Part shown: positions 1-5,297 of the stretch, piece after piece
Layout of the letters: every line of letters begins with the position of its first letter
Position numbering within the stretch: position 1 is the stretch's first letter
Source of the DNA: CAZDGK01 sp964505035
Lineage (GTDB): Bacteria; Patescibacteriota; Saccharimonadia; UBA4664
Reading direction: 5' to 3'
DNA length: 5,339 nucleotides
Assembly: GCA_964505035.1 (NCBI GenBank)
Contig: CAZDGK010000062.1
Coordinates: 1-5,339 of the forward strand
Position numbers and translations under genes: made by a program
The notes under the pieces: generated by a model
The model's database searches: none
What the model was told of the DNA's origin: nothing
What the model saw: the letters and a program-made list of their open reading frames with translations, nothing else

Positions 1-3000
1 CTGGTGCCGCTTTGCGGGTTGGAGATGAAAGCGTTGGGGCCCTGCATGGTTATGTCAGTGTTGTAGCCCAGCGTCAGCGCCGAACCGTTGATCACCATCC
101 CCTGGCTAGCACCAATCGTCGAGGTAAGCGTGTGGATATACGCCTGCGGTGTACTGGCCAACACCAGCTGGGCACCCCAGGCAAAGATCGTCGCCGTCGC
201 GGTGTTGCCGGGCAGAATCTCGGCTGTCACACTGGTGGTCGTGCCGCTGACCGTCGTGGTGACGCTAAAGCGCTGCCAGGTGTTGGAGTTCGGCGTTACG
301 GCCGTGGCGGTACAGCTGTTGGGTGTCGCACCACCGGCAGCAAAGATACACAAGCCAGTGTTGGCCGCACCCGACGATTGCTTGAGCCAGACGCTAAAGG
401 TGTACGTTCCGGCCGTACTGGTGGTAAAGACTTGCTTTATGTTGGTGTTGTTTGTGCCTGCTATCCGCTCGGCCGTAGTTTGGCCATCGGGAGCGGCGGT
501 GTTGTCGGCGGTAATCGTTAATGTCCCTGTTCGCGCCCAAGGCGTGGCGCCGCCGTTATTGTCGAGGTCCTCGCTATTGCCGAGCGAGTTGCCATACGAA
601 CCTATGCCGCCGTATGGGCTGTCCAGGTAGCCCAGTCGCTCGTCGTTGCCATTCACGTCCACCCGCACCAGGTTGGTGCTGTTGGTATCCTGCAATTGGA
701 ACAAGTCGCCCGTCGAGCTGGTGTTAGCCCGGGCCACCAGTACGGCCGCCGTGCCGCTGGTAGCGCTTTGGACCAAGCCACCAATGCTACCGGCTGCGCC
801 GCTCAGGATGTTAAAGTTGCCGGGCGATTGCTGACTGGTCTGGTTGGAGATGTAGTTACAGCTGCCGCTACAGACCGGGATATCACCACTTTGGATAGTG
901 CTGTCGACGTAGTTGGTGCCGTCGCCGCGCAGATAATGGCCGGCAGTAGCTGTAGCACCGTTGATCTGGAAGCCAGTCTTGGCCGACAACACGCCTGCGC
1001 CGCCACCGCTGTTGGTGACCAGCAATTTAGTTGTGCCAGAGTCATTCAGGTCAATGGTGTAGTTGCCGCTGGCCGTGCGCTGCAATGTGGTCTCGCTTCC
1101 AGCCAAGCTAATAGTAGATGTAGTCACACCTAAGTACGTAGTGGTACCGGCGTTGTTTTGGACCTCGAGCAGGTTACCGCCGATGGGAGTGGCGTTGTCG
1201 CGGACAGTGAGCGCATTGCGGGTGGAATCGAGGACGATTTCGGGAGTGGAGCCACCAGTGGAGTTGTTGTAGGCAATCTGAAGCGTTGCCCCAGCGCCAC
1301 CAGAGGAAATGCAGTCTTTCCAGGCGCCGTTCTCGTAGCAGCGGAATTTGTGAGTGCTGTCGTTGTAGTACATGGAGCCGTTGAGGGCGGTTGGGTCGCT
1401 GGTGGCGTCATTGTCCAGCTGCAGCAGTGTTGGTTCGGTCGAGGGGTCGCCAACGTACCCAATTCTGACCAGGCCAGCATTGCCGGCGGTGCCGACCTGG
1501 AAAATGTCGTGGTTGTTGGATTTGTAGACGATTAGGCCACCGCTGGCGTCGTGGCCGGGGGTAGCCGCGATGGACGTGAGACCGTTTTGGGTGTCGACAC
1601 TGAGTGAGGTGTTGGAGCTGGGGTCAATGACCAAGAGCCGGGAGTAGGCCATGACTTTCAGGGCGTTGTTGTCGGTGCCGTTGCCGCCGATGATGCTGAG
1701 CTTGCCGTCGTCGCCGAAGTTGATGCGGCTGTTTGAGCCGTTGGTGCCGGAACCCATGACATTTAGCTGATTGCCAGAGGTGTCGACGGAAAGCAAGGCC
1801 ACGCCGCCGGTGTTTTTGACCTGGAAGCCGGTGGTGGAGTTGACGGCGTTTTGGAGCAGCAGGCCGCCGTTGGTGCCGTTGATGGTGGCGACGGAGGTGA
1901 GGACGTTGGGGGCGGCGCCGGTGCCGCTAGGCGTGGCGATCTGGAAGACGACGGCGCCGCCGTTGCCGGTACCGGTGCCTTTGCCGCCGGCCAGGGTGAG
2001 CGCGGCGCCTTGGATGTCGGTGCCGAAGCCGCCAGTGGCGTTGATGGAGACGTTTTGGGGACTGGTATTGGTAACGCCATTCCCTATATAGGCGTCGCTA
2101 ATACCACCAATAACCAGCTGGTTGCTGGCCGTGGTTTGGGCGCCTAAACCAAGCGCAATCGAGGTCGAGAAGAGCGACTTGGCGTCTGTGCCCAAACCGA
2201 TACCATCCGCCGCCGCGCTGGAGTTGTAGCCAATCGCAATGCCTTCGTCACCAGACAGTGTCGCGGCTTGGCCACCGACGTTCGAACCACCAATGGCCAC
2301 GCCCCGGCTAAAGGTGGAGCCAACCGCAGCCCGGCCGATGAGGACGTTGTTGGTACCGGAGCCGCTGGCGCCGTTACCGATGACCACCGAGTTGTCGCCA
2401 GTTGAGGCATTGAGCCCGAAGGCTTCGCCACCGGTGGAGGCCTGGGGGTTGGAGATGTAGGCGGTGGCGCCTTGGAGTAGGAGGTCAATGTTGCTGTCTA
2501 GGGTCAGGTTTGAGCCGTTGTCGACCACGCTGGAGTTACCGACGGAGGTAGCGCCGGTGAACTTGGTGAGGCGGTTGGTGGTGCCGGAACCGCTAACGCT
2601 ACCGCCGGTACAGTTGGCGAGCGTCAGGAGGCAGAAGGTGTCGCTGGCGCCGACGGCGGTCGGGATGGCCAGGGCGGTGTTGGCGGCCAGAGCGCTGCCG
2701 ACGGAGACGGTGGCGGTTTGGCCATTGCCGTCGTGGAGCACCAGGCTGCCCTGGGCGCTGGTGGTGCCGAGGGTGGCACTACCGCCCTGGACGGTGAGGT
2801 TGGACGAGAGCGTGAGGCCGGTGAAGGTGGGGCTGGCGGCGCTGCTGATACCCTGGATGGTGTTGACGACGCCCGAGGCGGCCGAGAAGTTGGTGGAGTT
2901 GAAGGTGGCGATACCCTTGGTGGCGCCATCGGCGGCGGCGTTGTTGATGGTGATGGTGGAGCCGCCGGTGGTGGCATTGGCGATGGTGAGGGCGCCGGTG

Positions 3001-5084
3001 AGGGTGTTGAGCGAGTCAACCGCGCCCACGCCTCCCCCACCGCCGCCGCTGGTGACACAGGAGGCGCAGGTGAGGTTACCGGCGGCGTCGAGGCTAAGCG
3101 GGCCGGTGGCGGAGACGGCCACGGTGCCGGAGGCGTTGGGAATGGTGATGGTTTTGCCTGAGGCGGCCGGCGCGGCGAATTGCAGCGTGTTGGTGATGCC
3201 GCCAGTGGTAGCGGTGAGCTTGGTGGAGCCGGCACCTTGTAGCGTGAGGTTCTGGCCGGTGGCGCCGATGGTGAGGGTGCTCGTAGGCGTAATGGTGTTG
3301 ACGGCTAGCGTGGCGCCAATCGTGACGGTACCGGCGGCATCGGTGATGCTGGAGTCGCCCAGGGTCTGGGCGCCGGTGAACTTGGGGATGGTATTGGTGG
3401 TGCCACCAAGGGTGGTGACCCCCCCGCCGGCACTGGCACAGTTGCCGCTGGTGGTACAGATGTTGTAGGGGCCGCCGGTGGCGGTGCGATCGAAGTTGTA
3501 GGTGACGCTAGCGGTAGGCGAGCCGGTGAAACCGACGGTGGTGGTGAAGCCGCCGCCAGTCGCGGTGATAGTACTGGTAGCCGAGCCCTGGAGCGTGAAG
3601 GCTTGGCCGGCGGCGCCGAGCGTGAAGGCGCCTGATGGGGTGATGGTGTTGGTGCCGACCCCCGCGAAGGTCGGGCTGGCGGTGGTGGCAATGTTCTGGA
3701 TGGTGTTAACGGCGCCGGAGGCGACACTGAAGTTGGTCGAGTTGAAGCTGGCGATACCTTTGGCGGCGGTGGTGGCATTGTCGATGGTGATGGTGGTGCC
3801 GACGCCGGATGAGTTGGCTAGGGTGAGGGCGCCAGCCAGCGTGTCGACCGAGTCGACGCCACCATTGCCGGTGCAGGCCTGGAACTGCGGCGCGCCGGCG
3901 GTGGAGACGAAACACTGGCCGGGGCTGCCGGCCGCGACGCTGGTAAGCGCGGCGGCGCCGTGGCCGATGATGACACCATTGGCGGTGAGGCTACTGGCGC
4001 CGGTGCCACCATTGGCGACGGTGAGGGGCGACGATAGCGTGAGGCCGGCAAAGGTGGGGCTGGCGGCGGTGTTGATATTCTGGATGGTGTTGACGGCCCC
4101 GGCCACCACACTGAAATTGGTGCCATTGAAGCTGGCGATACCTTTGGCCGCGGTGGTGGCATTGTCGATGGTGACGGTGCCACCGGCGCCAGAAGCATTG
4201 GCGATGGTGACGACGCCGGTCTGGTTATTGACGCTGGCGACACCCGCTCCCCCGCCGCCGCAGACGCCCCAGACCGGGTCGGTGGCGCCGGACATGAGGC
4301 ACAAGCCCGCGCCGCCCGGCACCGCAACCCCGAGAGCGCCGGAGCCCTGGCCGTAGAGAATGCCCTGCTGGGCAACGCTGGTGAGGCCGGTGCCGCCATT
4401 GGGCACGGTGAGGGCGGCGCCGAGGCCGAGGCTATCGATGGTGACGCCGCCGCTAAAGGCAGCCGGGCCGGTGACGCTGACGGAGCCATTGGCGGTAAGC
4501 AGGCCCGAGAACGTGCTGGCAGCGTTGAACGTATTGCCGGCCGAGAAGGTGTTGGCGGCGTTCCGCAAGGCAACATTGGATGAGAGCTGGCTGTCGGACA
4601 GGGTGCCGGTGAGGTTGGCGAGGCTGCGGTAATAAGCGCCGGGCTGGCCGTTGAGGGTAGCGGCGTCGACGTTGGTGAGGTTGGCGCCGGAGCCGTTGAA
4701 GTTAGCCGCGGTGACATTGCCGCCGAAGCTGCCGTTGCCGGTGACGGTGAGGTCTTGGCCAACATTGATGCTGGTGGCCGTGACGACGCCCAGCTCGGCT
4801 TTGCTGGCGGTGACTTCGGTAACCTGCAGCAGGGTGATGGGCTGATTGGTGTCGCCGAGCTTGGATTGCTCATTGGTGGTGACGCCGGGGGCCGGGGTGG
4901 GTGTGGGCGTAGCCTTGGGAGCGGCGGGATTGAAGTAACTGATCGCCGCGAAAGCGCCGCCGACCAGCAGCAGCAGGACGACCGCCACCACGACAAATAG
5001 CCTCCGATACCGATTGGGCGACAGAGGGGCGGGTACAATTGGCGGCTCGGGCGTATTAAACGCGGATGGGACGGATGGCTCCAT
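1..5084 (-). CDS. giant membrane-anchored tail-fibre-like surface adhesin (partial, C-terminus off window)
   Basis: This frame is open for 1694 codons with no stop to the left edge. The ATG at 5084 is fixed by an in-frame TAA ten codons upstream (5112-5114), with no ATG, GTG or TTG between. Residues 1-28 are a proline-rich tail ending in Arg25, Arg27 and Arg28. Residues 29-48 form one hydrophobic helix, followed by a Pro/Thr linker (53-66). This predicts N-in/C-out topology with everything after about residue 70 outside the cell. The ectodomain is a mosaic of phage-fibre modules: shaft (76-221), NGGTG units (222-275, 351-404), 'KGIA.FN.TNFS' repeats (282-350, 410-475, 686-759), Cys-pair modules (495-549, 611-676, 775-825), YadA-like beta-roll (899-995), 'NGSMYYND' module (1235-1258) and a lectin-like sandwich (1501-1652). 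All 16 Cys lie in eight close pairs. I infer a trimeric adhesin that binds another cell or a glycan. A phage tail fibre is less likely because of the membrane anchor and tRNA context. I recognise no named gene. Confidence 0.93.
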   Translation of the reverse strand, partial: MEPSVPSAFNTPEPPIVPAPLSPNRYRRLFVVVAVVLLLLVGGAFAAISYFNPAAPKATPTPTPAPGVTTNEQSKLGDTNQPITLLQVTEVTASKAELGVVTATSINVGQDLTVTGNGSFGGNVTAANFNGSGANLTNVDAATLNGQPGAYYRSLANLTGTLSDSQLSSNVALRNAANTFSAGNTFNAASTFSGLLTANGSVSVTGPAAFSGGVTIDSLGLGAALTVPNGGTGLTSVAQQGILYGQGSGALGVAVPGGAGLCLMSGATDPVWGVCGGGGAGVASVNNQTGVVTIANASGAGGTVTIDNATTAAKGIASFNGTNFSVVAGAVNTIQNINTAASPTFAGLTLSSPLTVANGGTGASSLTANGVIIGHGAAALTSVAAGSPGQCFVSTAGAPQFQACTGNGGVDSVDTLAGALTLANSSGVGTTITIDNATTAAKGIASFNSTNFSVASGAVNTIQNIATTASPTFAGVGTNTITPSGAFTLGAAGQAFTLQGSATSTITATGGGFTTTVGFTGSPTASVTYNFDRTATGGPYNICTTSGNCASAGGGVTTLGGTTNTIPKFTGAQTLGDSSITDAAGTVTIGATLAVNTITPTSTLTIGATGQNLTLQGAGSTKLTATTGGITNTLQFAAPAASGKTITIPNASGTVAVSATGPLSLDAAGNLTCASCVTSGGGGGGVGAVDSLNTLTGALTIANATTGGSTITINNAAADGATKGIATFNSTNFSAASGVVNTIQGISSAASPTFTGLTLSSNLTVQGGSATLGTTSAQGSLVLHDGNGQTATVSVGSALAANTALAIPTAVGASDTFCLLTLANCTGGSVSGSGTTNRLTKFTGATSVGNSSVVDNGSNLTLDSNIDLLLQGATAYISNPQASTGGEAFGLNASTGDNSVVIGNGASGSGTNNVLIGRAAVGSTFSRGVAIGGSNVGGQAATLSGDEGIAIGYNSSAAADGIGLGTDAKSLFSTSIALGLGAQTTASNQLVIGGISDAYIGNGVTNTSPQNVSINATGGFGTDIQGAALTLAGGKGTGTGNGGAVVFQIATPSGTGAAPNVLTSVATINGTNGGLLLQNAVNSTTGFQVKNTGGVALLSVDTSGNQLNVMGSGTNGSNSRINFGDDGKLSIIGGNGTDNNALKVMAYSRLLVIDPSSNTSLSVDTQNGLTSIAATPGHDASGGLIVYKSNNHDIFQVGTAGNAGLVRIGYVGDPSTEPTLLQLDNDATSDPTALNGSMYYNDSTHKFRCYENGAWKDCISSGGAGATLQIAYNNSTGGSTPEIVLDSTRNALTVRDNATPIGGNLLEVQNNAGTTTYLGVTTSTISLAGSETTLQRTASGNYTIDLNDSGTTKLLVTNSGGGAGVLSAKTGFQINGATATAGHYLRGDGTNYVDSTIQSGDIPVCSGSCNYISNQTSQQSPGNFNILSGAAGSIGGLVQSATSGTAAVLVARANTSSTGDLFQLQDTNSTNLVRVDVNGNDERLGYLDSPYGGIGSYGNSLGNSEDLDNNGGATPWARTGTLTITADNTAAPDGQTTAERIAGTNNTNIKQVFTTSTAGTYTFSVWLKQSSGAANTGLCIFAAGGATPNSCTATAVTPNSNTWQRFSVTTTVSGTTTSVTAEILPGNTATATIFAWGAQLVLASTPQAYIHTLTSTIGASQGMVINGSALTLGYNTDITMQGPNAFISNPQSGT
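12..89 (-). repeat. second copy of the strand that precedes the beta-roll
   Basis: Residues 1666-1691 ('NGSALTLGYNTDITMQGPNA' then 'FISNPQ') match residues 856-881 ('NGSNLTLDSNIDLLLQGATA' then 'YISNPQ', bases 2442-2519) at 16 of 26 positions without gaps. In the first copy this strand leads straight into the YadA-like roll. The second copy ends at the window edge, so what follows it is not visible. Confidence 0.78.
129..584 (-). other. carbohydrate-binding-like beta-sandwich module
   Basis: Residues 1501-1652 have the pattern of phage-borne lectin-like sandwiches. They open with 'GNSEDLDNNGGATPWARTG' and 'TADNTAAPDGQTTAERI', continue with 'TAGTYTFSVWLKQSSG', then 'NTWQRFSVTTTVSG', and close with 'WGAQLVLASTPQAYIHT'. 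The 'APDG.TTA..I', 'YTFSVW.K', 'W.R.SV' and terminal 'WGAQL...P..YI.T' motifs together are characteristic of this CBM-like group, which is found in tail fibres and secreted adhesins. Cys1579 and Cys1591 would bridge a loop. I infer glycan binding, but no ligand is predictable from the sequence. It is the best candidate for a receptor-binding domain in the visible part. Confidence 0.75.
1311..1382 (-). other. NGSMYYND...FRCYENGAWKDC module
   Basis: Residues 1235-1258 read 'NGSMYYNDSTHKFRCYENG' and then 'AWKDC'. The plan G-x-M/L-Y-Y-N, then K-F-R-C-Y-x-N-G-A-W-x-x-C, is one I recognise as a recurrent short module in tail-fibre-like surface proteins, where it often marks the junction between a shaft and a tip. 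Cys1249 and Cys1258 form one of the eight local pairs. It is also the most aromatic and charged stretch in the visible protein, so it may be a compact fold or a contact surface rather than stalk. Confidence 0.72.
2100..2390 (-). other. YadA-like head beta-roll (seven turns)
   Basis: Residues 899-995 contain seven successive turns of hydrophobic-x-I/L-G followed by small residues: SVVIGNGAS (899), NVLIGRAAV (913), GVAIGGSNV (928), GIAIGYNSS (948), GIGLGTDAK (961), SIALGLGAQ (975) and QLVIGGI (989). This is the pattern of the trimeric autotransporter head repeat (YadA head, Hep_Hag type), which folds as a left-handed parallel beta-roll and trimerises. There is no YadA-type C-terminal anchor in view, and the protein is already anchored at its N-terminus, so the roll is used here as a block in a fibre. 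Spacing between turns varies from 13 to 20 residues, so some turns have extended loops. Confidence 0.8.
2499..2591 (-). repeat. KFTGA unit, copy 2
   Basis: Residues 832-862 read 'SGTTNRLTKFTGATSVGNSS' and then 'VVDNGSNLTL'. This matches copy 1 at the T-T-N, K-F-T-G-A and G-x-S-S positions. It leads directly into the strand 'DLLLQGATAYISNPQ' that introduces the YadA-like beta-roll. Confidence 0.72.
2610..2762 (-). repeat. Cys-pair fibre module, copy 3
   Basis: Residues 775-825 read 'TSAQGSLVLHDGNGQTATV', a hydrophobic 'NTALAIPTAVG' strand and 'DTFCLLTLANC', with Cys818 and Cys825 seven apart. The 'GSLVLHDGNGQTATV' step is a recurring element in tail-fibre-like proteins as I know them. The module sits between the third KGIA repeat and the second KFTGA unit. 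Assignment as a third copy rests on layout and the Cys pair more than on residue identity. Confidence 0.62.
2808..3029 (-). repeat. KGIA/TNFS repeat, copy 3 (diverged)
   Basis: Residues 686-759 follow a six-glycine hinge (680-685). They read 'AVDSLNTLTGALTIANATTG', then 'ADGATKGIATFNSTNFS' and 'GVVNTIQGISSAASPTFTG'. The copy keeps the scaffold of copies 1 and 2 but differs at more positions, so it is probably an older duplicate. It ends in the same 'GLTLSS' strand that closes copy 1. Confidence 0.82.
3057..3254 (-). repeat. Cys-pair fibre module, copy 2
   Basis: Residues 611-676 show 'NLTLQGAGSTKLTATTGGIT', then 'KTITIPNASGTVAV' and finally 'DAAGNLTCASC', with Cys673 and Cys676 only three apart. 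The opening is a clear homologue of copy 1 (LTLQG...ST.ITAT.GG). A six-glycine hinge follows at once. A CxxC pair could also bind metal or act in redox, but no other ligand residues are nearby, so a structural disulfide is the simpler reading. Confidence 0.65.
3318..3407 (-). repeat. KFTGA unit, copy 1
   Basis: Residues 560-589 contain 'GTTNTIPKFTGAQTLGDSSI' and a short 'AGTVTIG' strand. The pattern T-T-N-x-I/L-x-K-F-T-G-A, then G-N/D-S-S-I/V, is a common connector in phage tail and neck-fibre proteins. It links the first Cys-pair module to the second and matches copy 2 at 832-862. Confidence 0.72.
3438..3602 (-). repeat. Cys-pair fibre module, copy 1
   Basis: Residues 495-549 carry an 'FTLQGSATSTITATGGGFTT' strand set and end in 'PYNICTTSGNC', with Cys543 and Cys549 six apart. 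The same plan (Gly-Ser/Thr strand set, alternating strands, then two close cysteines before a glycine hinge) recurs at 611-676 and 775-825. I recall the NIC..SGNC ending from giant surface proteins of uncultivated bacteria. The cysteines could form a local disulfide that caps the module. Confidence 0.68.
3660..3857 (-). repeat. KGIA/TNFS repeat, copy 2
   Basis: Residues 410-475 repeat copy 1: 'LAGALTLANSSGVGTTITID', then 'NATTAAKGIASFNSTNFS' and 'GAVNTIQNIATTASPTFAG'. Lys442 and Lys314 of copy 1, both in the conserved AAKGIA step, are the only basic residues between 175 and 531. The copy is followed not by an NGGTG unit but by a 'TNTITPSGAFTLGAAGQ' strand pair leading into the first Cys-pair module. 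Confidence 0.85.
3873..4421 (-). repeat. two NGGTG tail-fibre units flanking the first long repeat
   Basis: Two homologous units of 54 residues each lie at 222-275 and 351-404. Each begins with a leucine-threonine-valine strand and the motif NGGTG (229-233, 358-362), continues with a Gly-Ile/Val-Leu/Ile turn and a Gly-Ala-Leu step, and ends in two cysteines spaced 13 residues apart (262/275 and 391/404). The NGGTG motif is common in phage tail fibres and tail-fibre-like repeats. The second unit follows the first 'KGIA' repeat directly, so the arrangement is NGGTG unit, KGIA repeat, NGGTG unit, KGIA repeat. This shows that the pair duplicated together. Confidence 0.8.
4035..4241 (-). repeat. 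KGIA/TNFS repeat, copy 1
   Basis: Residues 282-350 start after a Gly-rich hinge (276-281). They run through 'TGVVTIANASGAGGTVTID', 'NATTAAKGIASFNGTNFS' and 'GAVNTIQNINTAASPTFAG'. The pattern of alternating beta-branched and small residues suggests a beta-helix or triple beta-spiral stalk. It is nearly identical to copy 2 in its middle, where 48 of 49 bases match (4126-4174 against 3742-3790), which points to a recent duplication or gene conversion. Confidence 0.85.
4545..4655 (-). other. phage tail-fibre shaft segment
   Basis: Residues 144-180 contain 'LNGQPGAYYRSLANLTGTL' followed by 'SDSQLSSNVALRN' and an 'NTF' end. The order Gly-x-x-Gly-Ala-Tyr-Tyr, Asn-Leu-Thr-Gly-Thr-Leu, Leu-Ser-x-Asn-Val-Ala-Leu and Asn-x-Phe is one I associate with phage long-tail-fibre shafts and with tail-fibre-like proteins of bacterial surfaces. 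It sits between a beta-rich stretch (76-140, alternating Val/Thr) and short Ala/Ser/Thr/Phe repeats (residues 176-195, with three 'TF' steps). The role is probably structural: an extended trimeric stalk that lifts later modules off the membrane. Confidence 0.7.
4941..5000 (-). other. N-terminal transmembrane anchor of the adhesin
   Basis: Residues 29-48 run LFVVVAVVLLLLVGGAFAAI, an uninterrupted hydrophobic stretch of the right length for one membrane helix. Three arginines lie just before it (25, 27, 28) and no basic residue follows until Lys57. By the positive-inside rule the N-terminus is cytoplasmic and the long remainder is exported. No signal-peptidase I site is obvious: the residues after the helix are Ser-Tyr-Phe-Asn-Pro rather than a clean AxA, although 'GAFAA' could be argued. 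I favour an uncleaved signal anchor. A flexible linker of alternating Thr and Pro (residues 59-66) follows and probably spans the cell wall region. Confidence 0.88.
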
Positions 5085-5086
5085 TG

Positions 5087-5090
5087 CCTC
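5087..5090 (-). promoter_or_regulatory. Shine-Dalgarno-like GAGG upstream of the adhesin
   Basis: On the minus strand GAGG lies just before the ATG with only two bases between (context AAAGTGAGGCA-ATG). The spacing is shorter than usual. With the in-frame TAA just upstream and no other start codon available, it still supports the ATG at 5084. Confidence 0.5.
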
Positions 5091-5108
5091 ACTTTGTATC
5101 CTGCTAAT

Positions 5109-5137
5109 ATTTTAGCGGTTTGAGGCCATAAGCACAA
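5109..5137 (-). promoter_or_regulatory. candidate sigma70-type promoter of the adhesin gene
   Basis: Reading the minus strand, TTGTGC (5132-5137) is followed after exactly 17 bases by TAAAAT (5109-5114). The -10 box matches TATAAT at five of six positions; the -35 box matches TTGACA only at TTG. Transcription would start near 5102, giving a leader of about 18 bases with the GAGG site inside. It is the best-spaced pair I could find in this gap. Confidence 0.5.
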
Positions 5138-5163
5138 ACGTTTTACACCAGTAAATAACGGCT

Positions 5164-5199
5164 TTGACACTTGGGTTTTGAGCGGTTGGCAGGTATAAT
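5164..5199 (+). promoter_or_regulatory. candidate promoter of the tRNA-Gly/tRNA-Arg operon
   Basis: A perfect TATAAT lies at 5194-5199, about 15 bases before the mature tRNA-Gly, as expected for a stable-RNA promoter with a very short leader. A perfect TTGACA is at 5164-5169, but the 24-base gap to the -10 box is too long for normal use. TTGGGT at 5171-5176 is spaced by exactly 17 bases and is the more likely -35. The -10 call is firm; the -35 is uncertain. Confidence 0.6.
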
Positions 5200-5214
5200 A
5201 GCTAGGCCATGTAT

Positions 5215-5289
5215 GCGGGTGTAGCACAATGGCTAGTGCGCCTGCCTTCCAAGCAGGTTATACGGGTTCGATTCCCGTCACCCGCTCCA
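5215..5289 (+). tRNA. tRNA-Gly(TCC)
   Basis: A full cloverleaf can be drawn. The acceptor GCGGGTG (5215-5221) pairs with CACCCGC (5279-5285). The D stem is GCAC/GTGC (5224-5227, 5236-5239). The anticodon stem CCTGC/GCAGG (5241-5245, 5253-5257) closes the loop CTTCCAA, with anticodon TCC at 5248-5250, reading GGA/GGG glycine codons. The T stem is ACGGG/CCCGT with loop TTCGATT. The discriminator base is T5286 and CCA is encoded at 5287-5289. It is the first gene of a short tRNA operon that diverges from the adhesin gene, eight bases before the next tRNA. Confidence 0.97.
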
Positions 5290-5297
5290 GGTAACTC

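Noticed and set aside
12..630. Overlapping plus-strand frames at the left edge
   Set aside because: They are antisense to the lectin-like module, which has convincing motifs on the minus strand.
2464..3468. Long plus-strand open frame of 334 codons
   Set aside because: It lies fully antisense to the adhesin. Its Val/Pro/Ala/Leu-rich product is what the complement of GCC/ACC/GGC-rich repeats gives, and it shows no recognisable domain.
2808..4241. Regular repeats that could suggest a CRISPR array
   Set aside because: The repeat units are about 200 bases long, diverged, in frame and translated as protein modules, with no short identical repeats separated by unique spacers.
3502..4356. Plus-strand open frame of 284 codons with internal repeats
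   Set aside because: Its repeats are the antisense image of the KGIA repeats in the adhesin, and it has no domain of its own.
1..5084. Possible recoded stop codons (UGA as glycine, known in some candidate-phyla bacteria)
   Set aside because: I found no TGA, TAA or TAG in the adhesin frame, so the window gives no sign of an altered code.
1..5084. Invertible or shufflon-type fibre switching
   Set aside because: No recombinase gene or inverted repeats flanking a module are visible in the window; all the repeats seen are direct.
5164..5169. Perfect TTGACA as the -35 box of the tRNA promoter
   Set aside because: It is 24 bases from TATAAT and no -10-like hexamer lies 16-18 bases downstream of it. 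TTGGGT at 5171 has the right spacing, so TTGACA is mentioned only as an oddity.
3818..5227. Minus-strand open frame of 469 codons in another frame
   Set aside because: It starts inside the tRNA-Gly gene and runs out of frame with the adhesin. The product is a Pro/Ser/Ala-rich low-complexity shadow, whereas the adhesin frame has a clear membrane anchor and known modules.
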